Shown: piece by piece, positions 36,510 to 45,870 of the stretch
Layout: every line of letters begins with the position of its first letter
How positions within the stretch are numbered: the first letter of the stretch is position 1
Assembly: GCF_030463535.1 (NCBI RefSeq)
Contig: NC_132899.1
Span: 19,491,490-19,555,489, forward strand
Direction: 5' to 3'
DNA: 64,000 bases
Source: Salminus brasiliensis
Lineage: Eukaryota; Chordata; Actinopteri; Characiformes; Bryconidae
Program-made: the position numbers and the translations under genes
Notes under the pieces: model-generated
Told to the model about the DNA's origin: nothing
The model's input: only the letters and a program-made list of their open reading frames with translations
The model's database searches: none

Positions 36510-39035
36510 ATTATCTTGCCTTTTTGGCCAGTAAATTGCAAAACCACTCAAATGCTTCTTGGGAAATATATTTGTCTTTGAGAAAAAGTTTCCTTTATTC
36601 CAGAAAGGTCGGCCTGTCTCAGTTTCCACCGAACGCTGAAATTAATGCCTGCTCCAGATGTGCCACAAACATTGAGGTTCCCTTTCCATTTCCCTCTGCT
36701 CAGAATAGCATGAAATTGGAAGAATGCAAAAAAACCCTATGATATAGATTTAAGCGTTTCCGAAGTTCATTAAGCGTAACCTTGAGGCTCTCTGAAATTT
36801 AGACTCCTTTAGAACAAAGCATTTGAATATTGGTCTCTGGGATTTTATTCTGTTTCCACTGGATGGTAGATTAGCACCAGACCTCTCCGCTGGATTCATT
36901 TCAGCAGGAAGATTTTGTGCAAAAGTTTGTGCAAACTTTTATGATGATGTTCTATTTGAAATACATTGAGCAGTAATACTACACTATGAAAAATAGTGTC
37001 CTCACTGGAGTGTTAGTATCAGTTTCATGACCTCAGTCCTTGTCAAAGGTGAAATGTCTGACTCACTGTCTGAGTTTTATCAGATTATTACAATCATCAG
37101 ATCCATCTGTTGCTGTTATCTCTTCAGGAATGACTCTAACTGGTGCAGCGGAGTTCCCCAGTAGGCACTAGGCTGGATATGGCGTTGTATATTTTCGCAT
37201 GACACAATCGCAAAATAGATGGTATGAAAACAATTGAATGCCCTTGGGGGGATGAGCATCACCTAAGTGCCTGAAGGTTTTTAACAATAGTAGGAAACAT
37301 ATGTGTAAGATGAATGTGCCGTGATCATCAGCCATGTGCGTGCCTGCTATTTGCCATACATCATCGCTGCTTTCGTGCTGTAATCGTTTTCCTGAATGGA
37401 TTTTTAGAGCACGAGGCTTAGTGTGTTAATTATACAGCCTTGCTCACTGTTTACATTGGGGTAGAAGCAATGTGCTAACTGTTAATTCCAGCTGTGAGGT
37501 GTTGTTTGTTATTTCACATTGTGAAAAGGGCTTCATTGCTTATGAAAGGACACTGTTGGAGATGTGTAAACAAACAGTTCTACACAATATGCTAATTATT
37601 ATCATTTAGAAAGCGGGATTGGTGATGTAAAGGTGGTCCTGGGTGTTTGAGTGGTAATCAAAAGTTTGCATGCTTGTTTCTACTGAATGAACAACTACAA
37701 CAACAGAAAAAAAGAAAAGAAAACCTCTACACTGTTCTCCTTAAACTGTTTGGATTTGTAGGTGTACACTCTTAAAAATCAGGGTGCTTTAGATGGTTCT
37801 TTGAGGGATGCCTTATAAGAACCGCCATGGAAGCGTGAATAATCTTGGTTAACCAAGAAAAAAAAGAAATAACAACAACAACATTAAGTCGAGCTTCTTT
37901 AGCCAGCTAAAAAGGTTCACACATCTCTATTATAAACTTTTAACCCTTTAACACTCCAAGGCTTTATTACACACTAAGGTGCATTGCTCAGTAACTACAG
38001 GGAATTCTGTACAAACTGGTGGGGCTTTTCTCTGGTAATAGAAGTTTGTAATAACACTTTTGGCCCACCCTCAGGCCATAGGCTTTTTAAGGGGTTCAAT
38101 TAGCAAAAAGAAAATAGTAAACATTCAGTTTGATTAAATAAATTAAAAAATGAAAGGCTCTGGGGTCCTTTAAAAGGTTCTTCACGCTCACACATCTCTT
38201 TTACAAACATGGATTCTTTTAAACCAGAACAAGTTCTTCTGTGGCATCACTTCAAAAACCCTTTAAAGTGCTTTTCTTTTTAAGAGTGAATCTTTCCGTT
38301 TTATTATTATTGATTTTCTGATTAATCCTTTAAACAGTACATTTAGTATTCCGCCGTAATTCATAGCCATATGTGGACCTTTAAAGAGTAGACTAAGTAG
38401 AATTAGTAAGCTAATATAAGCAGGGATTGGAAGTCTGGGCAACATACAGGCCTTATAAGTAAATAATAAGTCTGTTTTAAGGGGTTTAATACAGATGTAC
38501 ACTTCGTTCCACTGACCTGTGGAACCCTCCCCTTACACTTGAGTCACCTTAGCATGTCATAGGACTCACCTGTGAGTTCTCTTTTCCTCTTGCAGCTCTT
38601 TTTCTCTGTCTCGGCCGTGGCTATGCTCTGAGGGGAGTATTCCCCATCCAGTGCTGCCGTGACTGTCCCGGGCAGCCTGTCCACTCCTGCACTGTCCATG
38701 TCTGCTCCTCCGCCCACTGCTGCCTGGCAAGGCTCCTGGCCTCTGACCCGTGGCTCGCAGGGGCCGAACTGCCACTCCGTCCGCTGGTAGGCCGCGCTGT
38801 GGGGCTCCGGGTACAGCCTGTCCTCGCGGGGGTAGGCGTGCGGCGCTGGCACCAAGCACGAGCCTGAGAAGTCTGTGTAGGCCAGAAAGTCAGGCTTCTG
38901 GTGCAGAGAGAAGGGGGCCTGCTGGTAAGGGCCTGCTGGTCCGGACGTCCCGACTGGTTGAGGGCCTCTCACGCATCCCCACAGAGAGCTGCCGGGATGG
39001 GAGCTCCGCATGCAGCTGCTGGCTGGCTGATCCAT
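32188..39035 (-). CDS. meox1: Homeobox protein MOX-1 (meox1), three coding exons
   Basis: This gene encodes a sequence-specific homeodomain transcription factor; the family acts in the nucleus of somitic and paraxial mesoderm and, in fish, also in somite-derived endothelial precursors. Joining 39035..38570, 33322..33150 and 32310..32188 gives 762 nt, or 253 residues plus stop; human MEOX1 has 254. The N-terminus begins [11 protein letters not shown] and contains [17 protein letters not shown], both close to vertebrate MEOX1. A basic patch KKSCKRKRE closes exon 1. The homeodomain spans about residues 170-229, with [19 protein letters not shown], helix 3 [13 protein letters not shown], and DNA-contacting Gln50 and Asn51 at residues 219 and 220. 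The tail ends AASPSSE as in mammals. There is no polyhistidine run, which argues against MEOX2. The ATG has A at -3 and G at +4. Introns are about 5.2 kb and 0.84 kb. No other gene is seen in the window. Confidence 0.97.
32311..33149 (-). other. meox1: meox1 intron 2
   Basis: This is an 839-bp intron interrupting the homeodomain codons, bounded by donor GTATGA and acceptor CCACAG. The 32570-32830 part is GC-richer and more complex than the rest. A short GT-rich run lies at about 32838-32878. No ORF or repeat family is recognised. Confidence 0.9.
33150..33322 (-). CDS. meox1: meox1 coding exon 2 (N-terminal two-thirds of homeodomain)
   Basis: Exon 2 is 173 nt, entered in phase 1 after acceptor CTTTCAG at 33329-33323 and left after CAG with donor GTATGA. 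It encodes [20 protein letters not shown] and continues through homeodomain helices 1 and 2 to LDLTERQ. The split between Gln44 and Val45 of the homeodomain is a classic intron position in the MOX family. The apparent ORF continues into the upstream intron, but that sequence is not coding. Confidence 0.97.
34890..35060. repeat. Fold-back repeat remnant (GGTTCTT family)
   Basis: A left arm reading AGGTCCTTTGAGTGATGCCA pairs imperfectly with a right arm ACACTCAAAGAACCCCTATA. It is a degraded relative of the element at 37767-38288, lies within meox1 intron 1 and is non-coding. Confidence 0.5.
35490..35720. repeat. Fold-back repeat remnant (GGTTCTT family), second in intron 1
   Basis: It contains AAGGTTATTTGAGCGATGTC, internal TCACACATCTCTATTACAGA and a right arm GGTTCTTTCATGACATGAG. 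The internal motif is shared with the nested-element host at 37767-38288. It is degraded and non-coding. Confidence 0.5.
36471..36503. repeat. (GA)n microsatellite
   Basis: A perfect AG dinucleotide tract of 33 bp in meox1 intron 1. Confidence 0.95.
37300..37560. promoter_or_regulatory. Candidate intronic regulatory element of meox1
   Basis: This non-repetitive block in intron 1 has balanced composition, flanked by AT-rich filler. It includes stretches such as CATCATCGCTGCTTTCGTGC and a run of TTAATT-type homeodomain-like cores at about 37427 and 37481. It is called only on texture and on its position inside a developmental gene. Confidence 0.3.
37767..38288. mobile_element. Miniature inverted-repeat transposon with nested repeat, in meox1 intron 1
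   Basis: The left end CACTCTTAAAAATCAGGGTG and the reverse complement of the right end (CACTCTTAAAAAGAAAAGCA) share a 12-bp outer terminal repeat, then diverged GGTTCTTTGAGGGATGCC-like arms. The element is 522 bp and has no coding capacity. A different dispersed repeat sits inside it at 37935-38100. Related fold-back fragments with GGTTCTT/AAGAACC motifs occur at 34890-35060, 35490-35720, 39995-40225 and 43130-43290. Confidence 0.65.
37935..38100 (+). repeat. Dispersed repeat nested in the intron 1 miniature transposon
   Basis: The reverse complement of this segment matches 22955-23100 over most of its length. Shared blocks are AAAGTGTTATTACAA, GCCCCACCAGTTTGTACAGA and CCTTAGTGTGTAATAA. It is non-coding and its class is unknown. 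Confidence 0.7.
38570..39035 (-). CDS. meox1: meox1 coding exon 1
   Basis: Exon 1 carries the start codon at 39035-39033 and 466 coding nucleotides (155 codons plus one base). It ends ACA G followed by a consensus donor GTGAGT at 38569-38564. It encodes the variable N-terminal region of MOX-1, including the conserved WGC and HQKPDFLA motifs and the basic KRKRE patch. The reading frame runs past the donor into the intron to a stop near 38544, so the unspliced ORF overstates the exon by nine codons. The exon is GC- and CpG-rich compared with its surroundings. Confidence 0.96.
38610..39010. other. CpG-rich segment over meox1 exon 1
   Basis: CG dinucleotides are dense here (for example around 38740-38860), in contrast to the AT-rich surroundings. 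It coincides with the coding part of exon 1, so part of the richness may reflect codon choice rather than a true promoter island. Confidence 0.5.
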
Positions 39036-39068
39036 TCTGAATAAAATGAGGGCTCAAATGTGCTCCTG

Positions 39069-39116
39069 CACACTCACACACACACACACACACACTCACT
39101 CACTCACTCACTCACT
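39069..39116. repeat. (CA)n-(CACT)n compound microsatellite upstream of meox1 start
   Basis: A CA dinucleotide run passes into CACT tetranucleotides. It lies 34-81 nt upstream of the ATG, probably within the 5' UTR. Confidence 0.9.
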
Positions 39117-39547
39117 TGCACACAAAGTCTGAAGCGAAAGTCCCTCTGAGATGCAGCTGGCGCAAGTCTGCGTCGGAAAGGTCCACTTCAGCATGTGGTT
39201 TTGAACACACACATCATCATCATCGTCATCATCCACCTCGACCAAATCACACACCAACTCTGGAGGCTTGTATCCCTGAGCTTCAGAGTCGAGCTGTTTC
39301 ACCTAATGCGAAGAAGTGTGAGGTCACACAACCTCCAGTGATGATGTTACACCACAGCCTCCCTCTCCCTCTCTTTCTGCCTCTCTGAAAGTGCGAGTGT
39401 GTGTGTGTATGTGTGATGGAGCTGTGGTCCACACTTTCACACCCTCTCATTCAAGCATTTAGAGTTTAGCCCACTAGATCCACTCCCAGCTCTACAGGCT
39501 GCTTTCACAGTTTCTGAAGCAGTTCCTGTCAAGTGATCCCTCCTCCC

Positions 39548-39554
39548 TTTTAAA
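39548..39554 (-). promoter_or_regulatory. meox1: TATA-like box upstream of meox1 (candidate)
   Basis: The minus strand reads ATTTAAAAGGG in an otherwise mixed-composition proximal region. This is the only good TATA-like element within about 600 bp of the start codon. Transcription-start data would be needed to confirm it. Confidence 0.3.
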
Positions 39555-39569
39555 TGCTTAGGTGGGAAA

Positions 39570-39900
39570 GAGTGGCAAGTTTATGGAGTGTAACGTGAGC
39601 CTGCAGAGGAGGAGTCCAGCAAGCCACATGTTGGTACCCTCCAACCCAGCCCTGCCTCATCTACTATTAATCATGGGGGGAATTTTATATGTACATCTAA
39701 TGGGATTTCCAGGCACGGGCTTTTAAAGGAACATTGTCTGTTAAATTTAAAACGAACACCCACATGGGGAAGAGGGCCAGCTTTTCCTTTTCATTCCTCT
39801 TCCTTGCCGTTGTGTAAAAGCACTTTCTGGCTGTGGTGCTTCCTCTCACACCTCTTGTATGCGGAAGTTTTAGCAAGGCCAGTATCCAAACAGAAAGCCA
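39570..39900. promoter_or_regulatory. Proximal upstream conserved-looking segment of meox1
   Basis: This is unique, non-repetitive sequence 0.55-0.87 kb upstream of the meox1 start. It contains an E-box-like CACATG near 39625 and an ATTAATCA octamer at 39666-39673 (Pbx/Hox-like TGATTAAT on the gene strand). The same octamer appears several times elsewhere in AT-rich parts, so it is weak evidence alone. The role as a promoter-proximal regulatory segment is inferred from position. Confidence 0.35.
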
Positions 39901-40583
39901 CTGGTACTTATTGGAATCATTAGAATAACTGACTCATTTCAGTGTATAATTGAAACTAATGGGTTTCAACTGATTACAAATGAAGACAATAAAAAACACT
40001 AAAACAGTTCTATTAGAAAAACTACACTCTTTAAAAGGGTTCTCACATAAAGGGCTCTTTTGTGAAGGCAGTGGTTACATATGGAACAATGAGAACTTGA
40101 ATGGAGAAATTGTTCTTTGCATGGGCAAATGGGTCTCAATTATAATCAAGTTCCTTGATGAATCAGTATTTATGAAGGTTTATGAAGAACCTTTATGAAA
40201 ATTGGTTCTATGTAGCACCAAAAGTAGTTCCAGTAACATTTTGTTCAAAATTTGTATAAAACACAATTTTTTTCTAGTTCATTTTTTTCAAAATTTTTCT
40301 AAATCATTATATTTATTATACTATTTAAAAGCTTTTCTGCATGCTTTAGTGTTTTTTATTTTTATTTGTATTTTGCTGCTTTTTAGAACCAACATTGCTT
40401 ATTTTAAAGATTTTTGTACTTGTTTTATTGTTTTTTTTCCCTTTGTTTTTTTTTTGTTTATTTATTTCTTTAGGTATTTAGTACAATCTAGGGACATTTT
40501 TGATGATTGTGTTATTTATATTTTTCTTTAAAGGTATTTTAGTATAATTTAGAACCAGTTTAATATATACAGTTTTAGAACCA

Positions 40584-40587
<4 letters not shown>
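39901..40587. repeat. AT-rich DNA with GGTTCTT fold-back remnant
   Basis: 39995-40225 contains ACACTCTTTAAAAGGGTTCT, TATGAAGAACCTTTATGAAA and TTGGTTCTATGTAGCACCAA, relatives of the 37767-38288 element. The rest is T-rich low-complexity sequence (40260-40480). Confidence 0.5.

Positions 40588-40653
<66 letters not shown>
40588..40653. repeat. (TA)n microsatellite
   Basis: About 66 bp of alternating TA, self-complementary and able to extrude as a hairpin. Confidence 0.95.
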
Positions 40654-40656
<3 letters not shown>

Positions 40657-41439
40657 CATTATAGGGCACTGGAGCAGGAGAGATGCTGCAGTTCTGTAAC
40701 GTTCTGCTCTTTTTGAGGTGGTGTAATGTTAAGGTGAAAATTATCGCACTTTAGGGATGCTTTGTTGTGGGAATACATGGATGGATATGATGAATCAGTA
40801 TAATTTAGGAGGATTTTTGCATCACATTCAAAGTTCAATGTTCAGTGTATGTTTTGAAATCTTGCTTAATTGTTAATTGTTTTGTTTTTCTTAAAATATA
40901 TTTTGGTACTACATAGAACCAGTTTAGTTTGTTTTATTGAATTATTTTTATCTTACATTGATAAGTCCACATCTGAAGTTTAACTGTAATGAAGGTGTAT
41001 TGTTTTTATGAATCCTCTAATTTGGCAAATGCAGTATTTTGTCACAGTTTTCAACTCTGAGGGGCTTTCGATCACCTGAATTAGCATCATCTCATGATCT
41101 ATTGGTGGATATCTTTGTTAGCCAGCGATAATCACAGAGTGTGTGTACAGTGAGTGAATGCTTCTTGTGAATGTGGTCAGACTGTTATTTCTGCACATAG
41201 TCTGGACCACTCACTCAAATTCTTGGACTTCTGGTCTCTTATTGCATCTAACAGTCCAAGTTATTAGGGATTGTTTATGCTGGCGGCTTGCTATTGTGCT
41301 GTTGTGGGTCTCCTCTGCTATTTGAGCACATTTGAGGTTTGAATCCATTTCAGTGTCCTCGGGCTATGTTGAGAATGATGTAAAGCATATGTTTGTATTA
41401 GTATTTGTAAATAACTGTGGTTGGTGTTCCTGCTTGGTC
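40654..41439. other. Intergenic, no gene seen
   Basis: AT-rich unique sequence upstream of meox1. No feature is recognised. Confidence 0.5.
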
Positions 41440-41655
41440 CTCACATTGTTTCCTGGCCTCTCAGCGCAGAGCAGCCTTCTCTTCTCCTCCGGCAGGCTGA
41501 GCGTGAAGGGGCTGAGGTCAGCCTGAAATCCTTTCCCTTTAACCAGCGAATAGCTGAGCCATGAAGCATCCCCCTCTTTACTGGCAATCTGGACCCTGCC
41601 ATGACCACAGGGGGCTGGGGTTACACAGCATTTGTGGTTAGTGCAGGCCATCTGT
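41440..41655. promoter_or_regulatory. Candidate conserved non-coding element K, 2.4 kb upstream of meox1
   Basis: A compact GC-richer block with CTTTAACCAGCGAATAGCTG, CCATGAAGCATCCCCCTCTT and ACTGGCAATCTGGACCCTGC, flanked by AT-rich DNA and a GT microsatellite. It contains no convincing ORF. Distance and texture fit a proximal enhancer. Confidence 0.35.
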
Positions 41656-41669
41656 GTGAGAACTGTATA

Positions 41670-41671
<2 letters not shown>

Positions 41672-41716
<45 letters not shown>
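41672..41716. repeat. (GT)n microsatellite
   Basis: A perfect GT tract of about 45 bp. Confidence 0.95.
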
Positions 41717-41728
<12 letters not shown>

Positions 41729-42224
41729 TGAGAGAAAGAAAGTAAGAGAGACATTGCTTATGTGTTTGTAGGTTGCACAATATATCATTTGTAAATGATC
41801 ACAATATTTGGCCTTTACAAAACTGATACTGCTGCACTGCTCTTTTACCAATCACTCATTTTACCCAGGGTGTGTGTTTGTGCGGTGAGCATCCTGACTA
41901 TCCTGCTGGCCGTATGGATGAATGAAGTAATCCAGAAAATGAATATAGTTACTTTGGTTACTACTATAGTTACTGTGGTCAAAATAATGCTGTTTACCTC
42001 AAAGGTGCATAAATGTGTTTTTAATAATAAATAAATAGTAAGGCATACTGCAGCCAACAGGAATTCATGGAACCCATTTTATTAATTTGCAACTATTTGA
42101 CACAAATATATCATGTAAATTCAAAGCAGCATTTTCAGCACACCAGCAAGTAAAGCAAAAATATATCAACCATTAATAACACGTTTTATTTCCCACTCCT
42201 ACCAGCCCCACCTATCAGATGTTC
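41717..42224. other. Intergenic, no gene seen
   Basis: GA-rich for 40 bp after the GT tract, then AT-rich unique DNA. Confidence 0.5.
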
Positions 42225-42360
42225 AGGGCTGTGTATCCCAAAAGCATCTTAGCACAAAGACAATACTTTAATGGAGTCAGCATCAACACCAGCATGAACA
42301 CTCTCTCTACCAGTTAAGCCTATCTTAACTATAACATGCTTTCTAAAACCTGTAGACCCA
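42225..42360. repeat. Repeat fragment with CCCAAAAGCATCTTAGCAC motif
   Basis: TATCCCAAAAGCATCTTAGC followed by ACAAAGACAATACTTTAATG resembles the terminal part of a common fish miniature transposon, identified from memory. The opposite end is not clear. Confidence 0.4.
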
Positions 42361-43129
42361 GCAGATCAGAGAGCCTCCAATTACAGAGTTTCACATACAG
42401 CACGTAGAAAAGAAAAAGCTGGATGATTTCTAGTTCACGTTCACTGTGGACTCAGATATGTTACTGTTTATTAATTCATTAATAATGCTAATAATTAATG
42501 TAATTAAATATTAAGATTTTATCTTTAGCTCTGTTATTAGGTTACTTAAGTGACTGTTTGTTGCTGTTTGAATCTGAAATGCCTCGATTGCGTTGAGCTG
42601 CTAGTGAACAATGCGAGGTGAAAGAGTAGGGGTAAGAACCCCCGCTATAAAAAAGAATTTATACTTCTCTAAAAATATGTGCTGAGATAAAACAAACAGC
42701 ACAACTGCAACTTTCTTAACATAAAAAAACAAAAGTGACACTGCAACATAATAAAACACTTTTATTATCATTGTACCGCTAAATTACAATTTTTCACTAT
42801 CTTTGTTTTTACTTTTTGACAAAATGAATGAATCTGGCAGTTATTCACTTTATGCCAAAATTATATGATGTATGGACCAATAGAAATGACTCAGAATAAA
42901 ATGTTTTTACATTCATTTCCATTGAAAGTTAAAAAAGGTAAAATTGGCATTTCATCGACAACATACTCTGAAAATACTCTGCAAACGCCTTGATGGAACT
43001 TCTTCAATTTGAAACTTTAGAGTAACCTCTTAAAGTCAGGATAGAATTTTAAGAGGAGAATTTTTATTTCTTATTGTTGGATTTTCAACATATAGTCTAA
43101 AGATCTTCTGGAAACCTTATTTTAGATGG
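42361..43129. other. Intergenic, no gene seen
   Basis: AT-rich unique sequence. 42430-42600 and 49050-49140 share words such as GCTCTGTTATTAGG/GCTCTGTTATCAGG and ACTTAAGTGACTGTTTG/ACTTAAGTCACTGTTTG, so both probably derive from one old repeat. Confidence 0.45.
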
Positions 43130-43290
43130 GTTCTTTGAGGAACCAGATTTCATACTAAGGAACGCACAAAGTTATTACAGGCACCTCTAAGAGCACTAAG
43201 GAACATTTGTGTTCTTGGAGGGGCCCTTATGTTCTTGAAGTATTCTAGAGGTTCTTCAAGAAACTACTCAAAACCTCCAATAACCCCTGT
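43130..43290. repeat. Fold-back repeat remnant (GGTTCTT family)
   Basis: It contains GGGTTCTTTGAGGAACCAGA, GGAACATTTGTGTTCTTGGA and GAGGTTCTTCAAGAAACTAC. These short palindromic GGTTCTT/AAGAACC words relate it to 37767-38288. Confidence 0.5.
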
Positions 43291-45439
43291 TTTCTGTGGC
43301 TGTATGGATGAATAAAATCCAGAATATATAAATAATTGTGGTCCAAATAATGCTGCCCCTTGCTACATCAAATCCTCACCAATCTGTTTTAATACACTGT
43401 AAGGCATCTTGCAGACATACCATGTAGCAATGTACTCGCAACATGATATTCAGTCATATTCATGTTGTTTAACCCTAGTATGTATTTGCATGTGTGTGTG
43501 TGTGTGTGTGTGTGTTTCCATACACACATTTTCAGAGGGAAAGTAGGTGTAAGTCATAAGTTAGTCACTGCTCCGCTCTGAAACCTGCTGCTGTCACTCC
43601 AGCAGGGCAGTGGTGGAATGGTGAGAGTGTTTTTGTGTTTTTGTTTGATCCATCTTCATGTCAGCAGAGAAGATGAAGTGGACGGGAGGCAGGCGTATGG
43701 GCAGTTTGGGGACGGTCCAGCCTGGGGTCATTGAGCTGTGGGAGCCCAGAGGAACTCACAGCCCTGCTGAACCCCTGCTGCTGTCCACTTCACTCACCGT
43801 ACCGACCCAAAGTCAACTCACCACACTCTCACAAACCACAGCACACACACACACACACACACAACAGAGCATTGATTACAATATGTTGGCAAAGAATTGC
43901 AGTTTTACAAGGCTGAAATATAGCTCACGATACTTTTCTGAAAGAAATATCCTGCTGACTACTGAACATGGTGATGTGTTACATACACAACACTCCCTTC
44001 TGCTCTGGTCAGGATTTTAATAGTGTGGGATATAATGTGATAAATGTTTCTGAAACTTTTTGCAAAGAAATGTACAGAATGGCATGTTCTTTTGTGTTGT
44101 CTTTGGCTGTCAGTCAACCACACATTTGATCCTGTCTGGCTCTAATGATAACAATGCTTGCTTGACTCATTTTGCAGGCTACTGCACTTAGAACTTAGAA
44201 TATTTATGTTCATTGAATGAATGAATCAGCATATTAGCATGAATTACATCCTAATATGCAGTATGATTTTTAAATATGTTGTAGATATCCCTTCCAGAGC
44301 ACTGACCAATTATGTTTCACGGTGTAATTAGTCCTGATTAACTGGATTCAGTGCTGATAAAGAAAATGATCTGTGCTCGGATTTAGATAGCACCTTTTTT
44401 GTTTGTTCCAGTTTATTTGAAAAACGAAATATTGTGACGTATGGGCCATATTTAGACCATTTCTTCCACTCTTAAATACACAAATGTAATTTCACTAATT
44501 TTAAAACTGCCACTAAAGCTCTTACCTAGAGTCAGACCAGACCAGAGTCTTACGTTTGCCTCATGGTACACAAATAGGAGAACGCAGAGTTAGGAGTCTT
44601 ACCCAAGGATTACTGGTGGTGACTCTTCTTAAAATCAACCAATCAAATCTAATATTCTATGAATTCAAATCATTGAATAGACTCTATTAGATCAAGTGGC
44701 TTTAGTGCAGTATGCTGGATGACCAGGAATCAGGATACACTAATAGAAAGTCTATGCTGTCCTCTTGTGGTGAACACCGGTCAGTTCTTGGCTTGGTATG
44801 TTTGCTTTAGCATGGTAAAACCTCAGAATACCACCAAACAGAGGAAAACAAACATTTTTAGTAAACAGCATGTTTACTAGCTTTGTAAATCTCGGTCCTG
44901 AATCATTGGCAGAGTAGAACAGGTGACTAAGTAGAGGAGACAAAAGAGAAAGCCAAAGTTGGTGTGAATTTATAAGGAAGGATACAGACTCACTGTTTAC
45001 ACTCTGTTAAACTGACCCTGCTGTGTGGAGGCTGTACTTTAGCCCGCAAGCTCTCACTGTGATTTTTGGGGGCTTTATTACAGCCACCACAGTGTGTTTA
45101 AAATAATATGTGAGTGAATTGTGTAATTTCAACACATTTCTCACATTACTAACAAAATTACAACTTACTTATACATTACTTATAAATTACAAGTTACTAT
45201 TACTGTCCAAAAACAGGGGCTTCAGATTTTTTTTCTGAATTTTCACAGTATCTGTACAAACTGCTGTAAAAATGTAGGTATGGGAGAATATGACCAAAAG
45301 CATGTTCTATCTAAATATATTTAACTATTTGAATCATTTGCATTCATCAGTACATTTTAAGTCAAATAATTGAGTTTTTTAAAACTCAGATAGACAGAAA
45401 AAAGATCATTTCTATTTGTTATATCAGAATATTCTGAAC
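43291..45439. other. Intergenic, no gene seen
   Basis: It includes microsatellites (GT)n at 43493-43515 and (CA)n at 43842-43862. A GC-richer block at 43555-43830 may be a small regulatory element. The remainder is AT-rich. The 120-codon frame at 43658-44020 has no recognisable domain. Confidence 0.45.
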
Positions 45440-45870
45440 CCTGGTTTGGAATAAACTTTGCCCATTGTATGAGCTCCTCTTACCATATAGAAGCACTCTA
45501 GTTCTATAAGTAGACTGTTTCTCTGCATACTGTGCCTCCTTTCACCCTGTTCTTCAATGGTCAGGACCCCACAGGGCCACCACAGTGCAGGTAATATGTG
45601 CAGCGACACTGACATGTTGGTGGCACAGCAGTGCTGCTAGAGTGTTTAAACACTGTGTCCACTCACTCGCCACTCTATTAGACACTGCTACCAGATTGAT
45701 CCAATTTGCAGATGTACAGTCAGAGACAGAAGCTCATCTGGTGCTGCACGGTTTGTGTTGGTCATCCAATAGTCCTTCATCAGTGCTCACAGGATGCTGC
45801 TTACAGGATGCTGTTGGCTGGATATTTCTGGTTGGTGGACTGTTCTCAGGGGCTTAGTTGGAACCCAACC
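45440..45870 (-). repeat. Dispersed fish repeat (CTTCAATGGTCAGGACCCC family)
   Basis: It carries GTTCTTCAATGGTCAGGACC, CCACAGGGCCACCACAGTGC, CAGCGACACTGACATGTTGG, CACAGCAGTGCTGCTAGAGT and GATGCTGTTGGCTGGATATT. These match a repeat I recall as abundant in otophysan fish. It is non-coding and internally shortened, in reverse orientation relative to the form I know. Confidence 0.7.

Larger units (their letters stand above)
33323..38569 (-). other. meox1: meox1 intron 1
   Basis: This intron of about 5.25 kb has donor GTGAGT and a pyrimidine-rich acceptor ending TCTTTCAG. It contains fold-back repeat remnants (34890-35060, 35490-35720), a (GA)n tract (36471-36503), a miniature transposon (37767-38288) and two stretches of unique, moderately GC-rich sequence (33780-33980 and 34340-34720). 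The segment at 37300-37560 is the best enhancer candidate. Open frames here look like chance. Confidence 0.85.
39036..39560 (-). promoter_or_regulatory. meox1: meox1 5' UTR and core promoter region (candidate)
   Basis: This segment lies directly upstream of the ATG. It has a simple-sequence tract at 39069-39116, (CA)n then (CACT)n on the plus strand, 34-81 nt before the start codon. A TATA-like TTTAAAA lies on the minus strand at 39554-39548, about 510 nt upstream. If it is used, transcription would start near 39520 and the 5' UTR would be about 0.5 kb. No upstream coding exon is needed, because the protein start matches the family. Confidence 0.45.

Noticed and set aside
38544..38569. meox1 exon 1 running to the in-frame stop at 38544
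   Set aside because: The consensus donor GTGAGT at 38569 and the in-phase exon 2 show that the last nine codons of the open frame are intronic.
39666..39673. TGATTAAT (Pbx/Hox-like) octamer as proof of Hox control of meox1
   Set aside because: I saw the same octamer at several unrelated places (10772, 38319, 57598, 57653, 62956). In AT-rich DNA it is expected by chance.
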